From NCBI RefSeq assembly GCF_016775005.1, contig NZ_JAEUXI010000003.1, positions 62,001-126,000 on the forward strand: a DNA stretch of 64,000 bases. Direction: 5' to 3'. The notes beneath the pieces were generated by a model that was not told the DNA's origin, did not search any database, and worked only from the letters and a program-made list of their open reading frames with translations. Within the stretch, counting starts at the first letter, position 1; every line of letters begins with the position of its first letter. Source of the stretch: Streptococcus suis. GTDB taxonomy: Bacteria > Bacillota > Bacilli > Lactobacillales > Streptococcaceae. The position numbers were made by a program, and so were the translations under genes. Positions 62,094 to 64,000 of this stretch are shown piece by piece.

Positions 62094-62115
62094 AAAATGA
62101 ACAAGGAGGATGAGG

Positions 62116-63063
62116 ATGGTTAGTCTTGCAGAAGTTGCCCGTCGGGCAAATGTGTCCAAAATGACGGTGTCTAGGGTATTGAATCATCCAGAAAAAGTGA
62201 GCCAATCCTTGAGGGAATTGGTCGAACAGGCGATGAAGGACTTGAATTACCGTCCCAATATTCAGGCTCAAGCCTTGGCGCAAAAGCGGACCCGGATTAT
62301 TCAGGTGATGATTTTAGAAGAGATGGCGCTGGTGGAACCCTATTATGCTGCGCTTTTGGCAGGAATTGCCCAGGCTGCTCAGACCAATCAATACAGCATG
62401 CACCTGGCAACGGCAAAGGAGGCCCTGTCGGATCAGTGTGATGGCTATATCGTGATGGGAGCCCGTCAGTCTGACTATGAATGGCTGGCTTCTCTGACTA
62501 AGCCCTTGGTTCTTTTCGGGGAAAATAAGGCAGGTTTCTCCTTCGTGGATACGGATAATCGCACAGCTACCTATCAGGCAAGTTTGTTTGCCCATCAGCA
62601 GGGGTATGGCCAGCTAATCTATGTTGGACTGGATTTGGAAGAGTCTTTTGCTCATTCTAGGCAGGCGGGCTATGTGGCTGCCATGGAGGACTTGGGATGT
62701 CCTCCTCAGCTCTATAAGTTAGAAAATCGATCCCGTGTTAGCCAAGCCTTGTTGGATGGTCTGGAGCTTTCTAGCGATGTCAAAACAGCCTTCATTTGTG
62801 GGTCGGACCGCCTTGCGCTGGGCTTGGTTCGAGGGTTGGAAGCAAGAGGGAAACGGATTCCTGAGGAGGTTGGGGTGATTGGTTTTGATGGATTTTTCCT
62901 AGATAAGGTTTCTAGACCTAGTTTGACCACTATGGAGCAGCCGCTCAGTCAAATGGGGCAGGCCTGCCTCGAACAACTCTTGCAAGCCATCCAGAGCCAG
63001 CAAGATGAACCGACCTCCCTGTTTTTCCCAGCCAAATTGATTCAAAGAGAAACCACGCTTTAG
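62116..63063 (+). CDS. LacI-family regulator adjacent to apuA
   Basis: Repressor of 315 residues. The helix-turn-helix VSLAEVARRANVSKMTVSRVLNHPEKVSQ and the hinge region NIQAQALAQKRT are followed by a sugar-binding-type effector domain ending LFFPAKLIQRETTL. ATG at 62116 is chosen because AAGGAGG ends at 62109, leaving six bases; ATG 62110 touches it. It probably governs the amylopullulanase gene that starts 112 bp downstream. Distinct in sequence from malR of the left end. Confidence 0.88.
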   Translation: MVSLAEVARRANVSKMTVSRVLNHPEKVSQSLRELVEQAMKDLNYRPNIQAQALAQKRTRIIQVMILEEMALVEPYYAALLAGIAQAAQTNQYSMHLATAKEALSDQCDGYIVMGARQSDYEWLASLTKPLVLFGENKAGFSFVDTDNRTATYQASLFAHQQGYGQLIYVGLDLEESFAHSRQAGYVAAMEDLGCPPQLYKLENRSRVSQALLDGLELSSDVKTAFICGSDRLALGLVRGLEARGKRIPEEVGVIGFDGFFLDKVSRPSLTTMEQPLSQMGQACLEQLLQAIQSQQDEPTSLFFPAKLIQRETTL

Positions 63064-63086
63064 GTTTCTCTTTTTTTAATGTAAAA

Positions 63087-63102
63087 ATGTTATCGGTAAC
63101 AT
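63087..63102. promoter_or_regulatory. LacI-type operator 1 of apuA
   Basis: ATGTTATCGGTAACAT is a near-perfect palindrome centred on CG, typical of LacI-family sites and unlike the mal-type core, so it may be the site of the adjacent regulator. Confidence 0.55.
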
Positions 63103-63106
63103 TTAA

Positions 63107-63122
63107 GAAAACGTTTGCAAAA
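63107..63122. promoter_or_regulatory. mal-type operator 2 of apuA
   Basis: GAAAACGTTTGCAAAA shares AAACGTTTGC with the malX/malQ sites and contains the -35 TTGCAA of apuA. Confidence 0.6.
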
Positions 63123-63142
63123 AATGATTTCTCTTTTATACT
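63115..63142 (+). promoter_or_regulatory. apuA promoter
   Basis: TTGCAA (63115-63120) and TATACT (63137-63142) are 16 bp apart. The -10 lies in a perfect 16-bp palindrome, TATACTATATAGTATA (63137-63152). Confidence 0.6.
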
Positions 63143-63175
63143 ATATAGTATAAAGATATAAACAGGGAGGAAACT

Positions 63176-64000
63176 ATGAAACAGAAAATGGGAGAAAAAC
63201 GCCTCCATTTTGGCATTCGCACCTTGTCCGTTGGCGTTGCATCCATCGGTATTGCGAGCAGTCTCTTTTTTGCAGGACCAGCCTATCAGGTAGAAGCAAA
63301 TGAGTTGGACACAACCACGGTGGCAGCAACAGATACAGGAGCGACAGAATCTAATCAGGCAGGAGACAGTCTTGATACAGCTTCGTCTATTAGCCCCTTA
63401 GCTGTTGAAGAAGGGGTAAGCCAGCCAGCTGTTTCAGAAGAAGCAGTTCTTCCGACAGCAACTGAGTCAGTTGAGCCTGTAACAGCTACAGAAGAAAATA
63501 CTTCTTCAGCAGAAACCCCCATCGAAGAAGGTAGCATTCGTCTGCACTTTGAAAATGTAGATGAAACAGCACCAGAAAGTCAAGGACTTTGGACTTGGGG
63601 AGGAGTGGCAGAGCCGTCCGATGGTAATCAATGGCCAAGGGATACAGCGAATTTTTCAAGCAGTCAGGTAGATGACTACGGCCATTACGTTGATATTAAA
63701 AAATCTGAGACACCAGGAACGATTGGCTATCTGGTCCTCAAGAATGGGGAAAAAATAACAGAATCGGACCAAAAAGTGGAGCTTCTTGTTCCGGAACAGA
63801 ATGAAGCCTGGATCGCTAGTGACTACAGCGTGTCTAGCTATGAGCCTCTCAAAGATGAAAATGTTCTCCGCATCAATTACACCCGTGAAGACAACAATTA
63901 TGAAGGTTGGGGCGTATGGACTTGGGGGGATACGACTGAAGCGAGTGATGGCTGGCCAACAGGTGCCGTGGACTTTAAACTTGGCAAATATGGTGCTTAT
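63176..64000 (+). CDS. apuA: surface amylopullulanase (ApuA-like), 5' part
   Basis: The first 275 codons of a gene running off the window with no stop. A YSIRK-type signal peptide (FGIRTLSVGVASIGIASSLF near residues 12-31) is followed by a Thr/Glu-rich spacer to about residue 120. Then come two starch-binding CBM41-like repeats, GLWTWGGVAEPSDG near 137 and GWGVWTWGDTTEASDG near 243. This fits the cell-wall amylopullulanase ApuA of S. suis or SpuA/PulA of other streptococci; the catalytic domains and anchor would lie outside. AGGGAGG precedes ATG 63176. Confidence 0.85.
   Translation, partial: MKQKMGEKRLHFGIRTLSVGVASIGIASSLFFAGPAYQVEANELDTTTVAATDTGATESNQAGDSLDTASSISPLAVEEGVSQPAVSEEAVLPTATESVEPVTATEENTSSAETPIEEGSIRLHFENVDETAPESQGLWTWGGVAEPSDGNQWPRDTANFSSSQVDDYGHYVDIKKSETPGTIGYLVLKNGEKITESDQKVELLVPEQNEAWIASDYSVSSYEPLKDENVLRINYTREDNNYEGWGVWTWGDTTEASDGWPTGAVDFKLGKYGAY

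Overview
The window looks like chromosomal DNA of a low-GC Streptococcus, most likely Streptococcus suis or a close relative. The basis is the gene content and order: the malX/C/D maltodextrin locus, mutS-mutL-ruvA-tag, cinA-recA, spx-ireB-ruvX, anaerobic nrdD/nrdG, an LPxTG-anchored SntA-like phosphodiesterase, a TroABCD metal transporter, and the start of a surface amylopullulanase resembling S. suis ApuA. Gene starts show strong AGGAGG sites and many promoters have TGnTATAAT extended -10 elements. No phage, insertion sequence, CRISPR array or rRNA operon is visible. The species call is recollection of family and locus, not a search.

Layout. 1-1.5 kb: a YitT membrane protein and nrdI, the latter behind a promoter with two NrdR-type boxes. 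1.5-11 kb: an alpha-glucan locus, pulA-malR-malA-malD-malC-malX on the minus strand and divergent malQ, with LacI-type operators between. 11-21 kb: argS, argR-mutS, a LytTR/DUF3021 pair, mutL, ruvA and tag, with a 0.7-kb repeat-rich gap before tag. 21-29 kb: a broken rgg regulator, then cinA-recA behind a competence (SigX-type) box, spx, ireB-ruvX-DUF1292, a ComR-like regulator with an unlisted 21-codon ComS-like peptide gene, and folC. 29-36 kb: a polytopic membrane protein and the nrdD-nrdG cluster (second pair of NrdR boxes), then on the minus strand tRNA-Lys and a probable 6S RNA. 36-45 kb: rarA, a MazG-like protein, DUF3013, an AT-rich unknown membrane gene with a 9-bp tandem repeat, prmA-rsmE, DUF554, a GNAT protein and the surface phosphodiesterase. 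45-57 kb: rel, dtd, small membrane proteins, a DtxR-type regulator divergent from troABCD, pepO and leuS. 57-64 kb: a hydrolase, a secreted CHAP protein, a short secreted peptide, dispersed repeats, a cystine-type ABC transporter, a LacI regulator and the 5' part of apuA.

How parts connect. Surface amylopullulanase (right end) would release maltodextrins that MalXCD import and MalQ/PulA process; the same AAACGTTTGC-type operator core lies at malX, malQ, the right-end LacI regulator and apuA. A regulon for nucleotide reduction is marked by NrdR boxes at nrdI and nrdD. Competence is represented by the SigX-type box at cinA-recA and, 3 kb further on, by a complete regulator/box/pheromone arrangement of ComRS type, which I regard as the most interesting item in the window.
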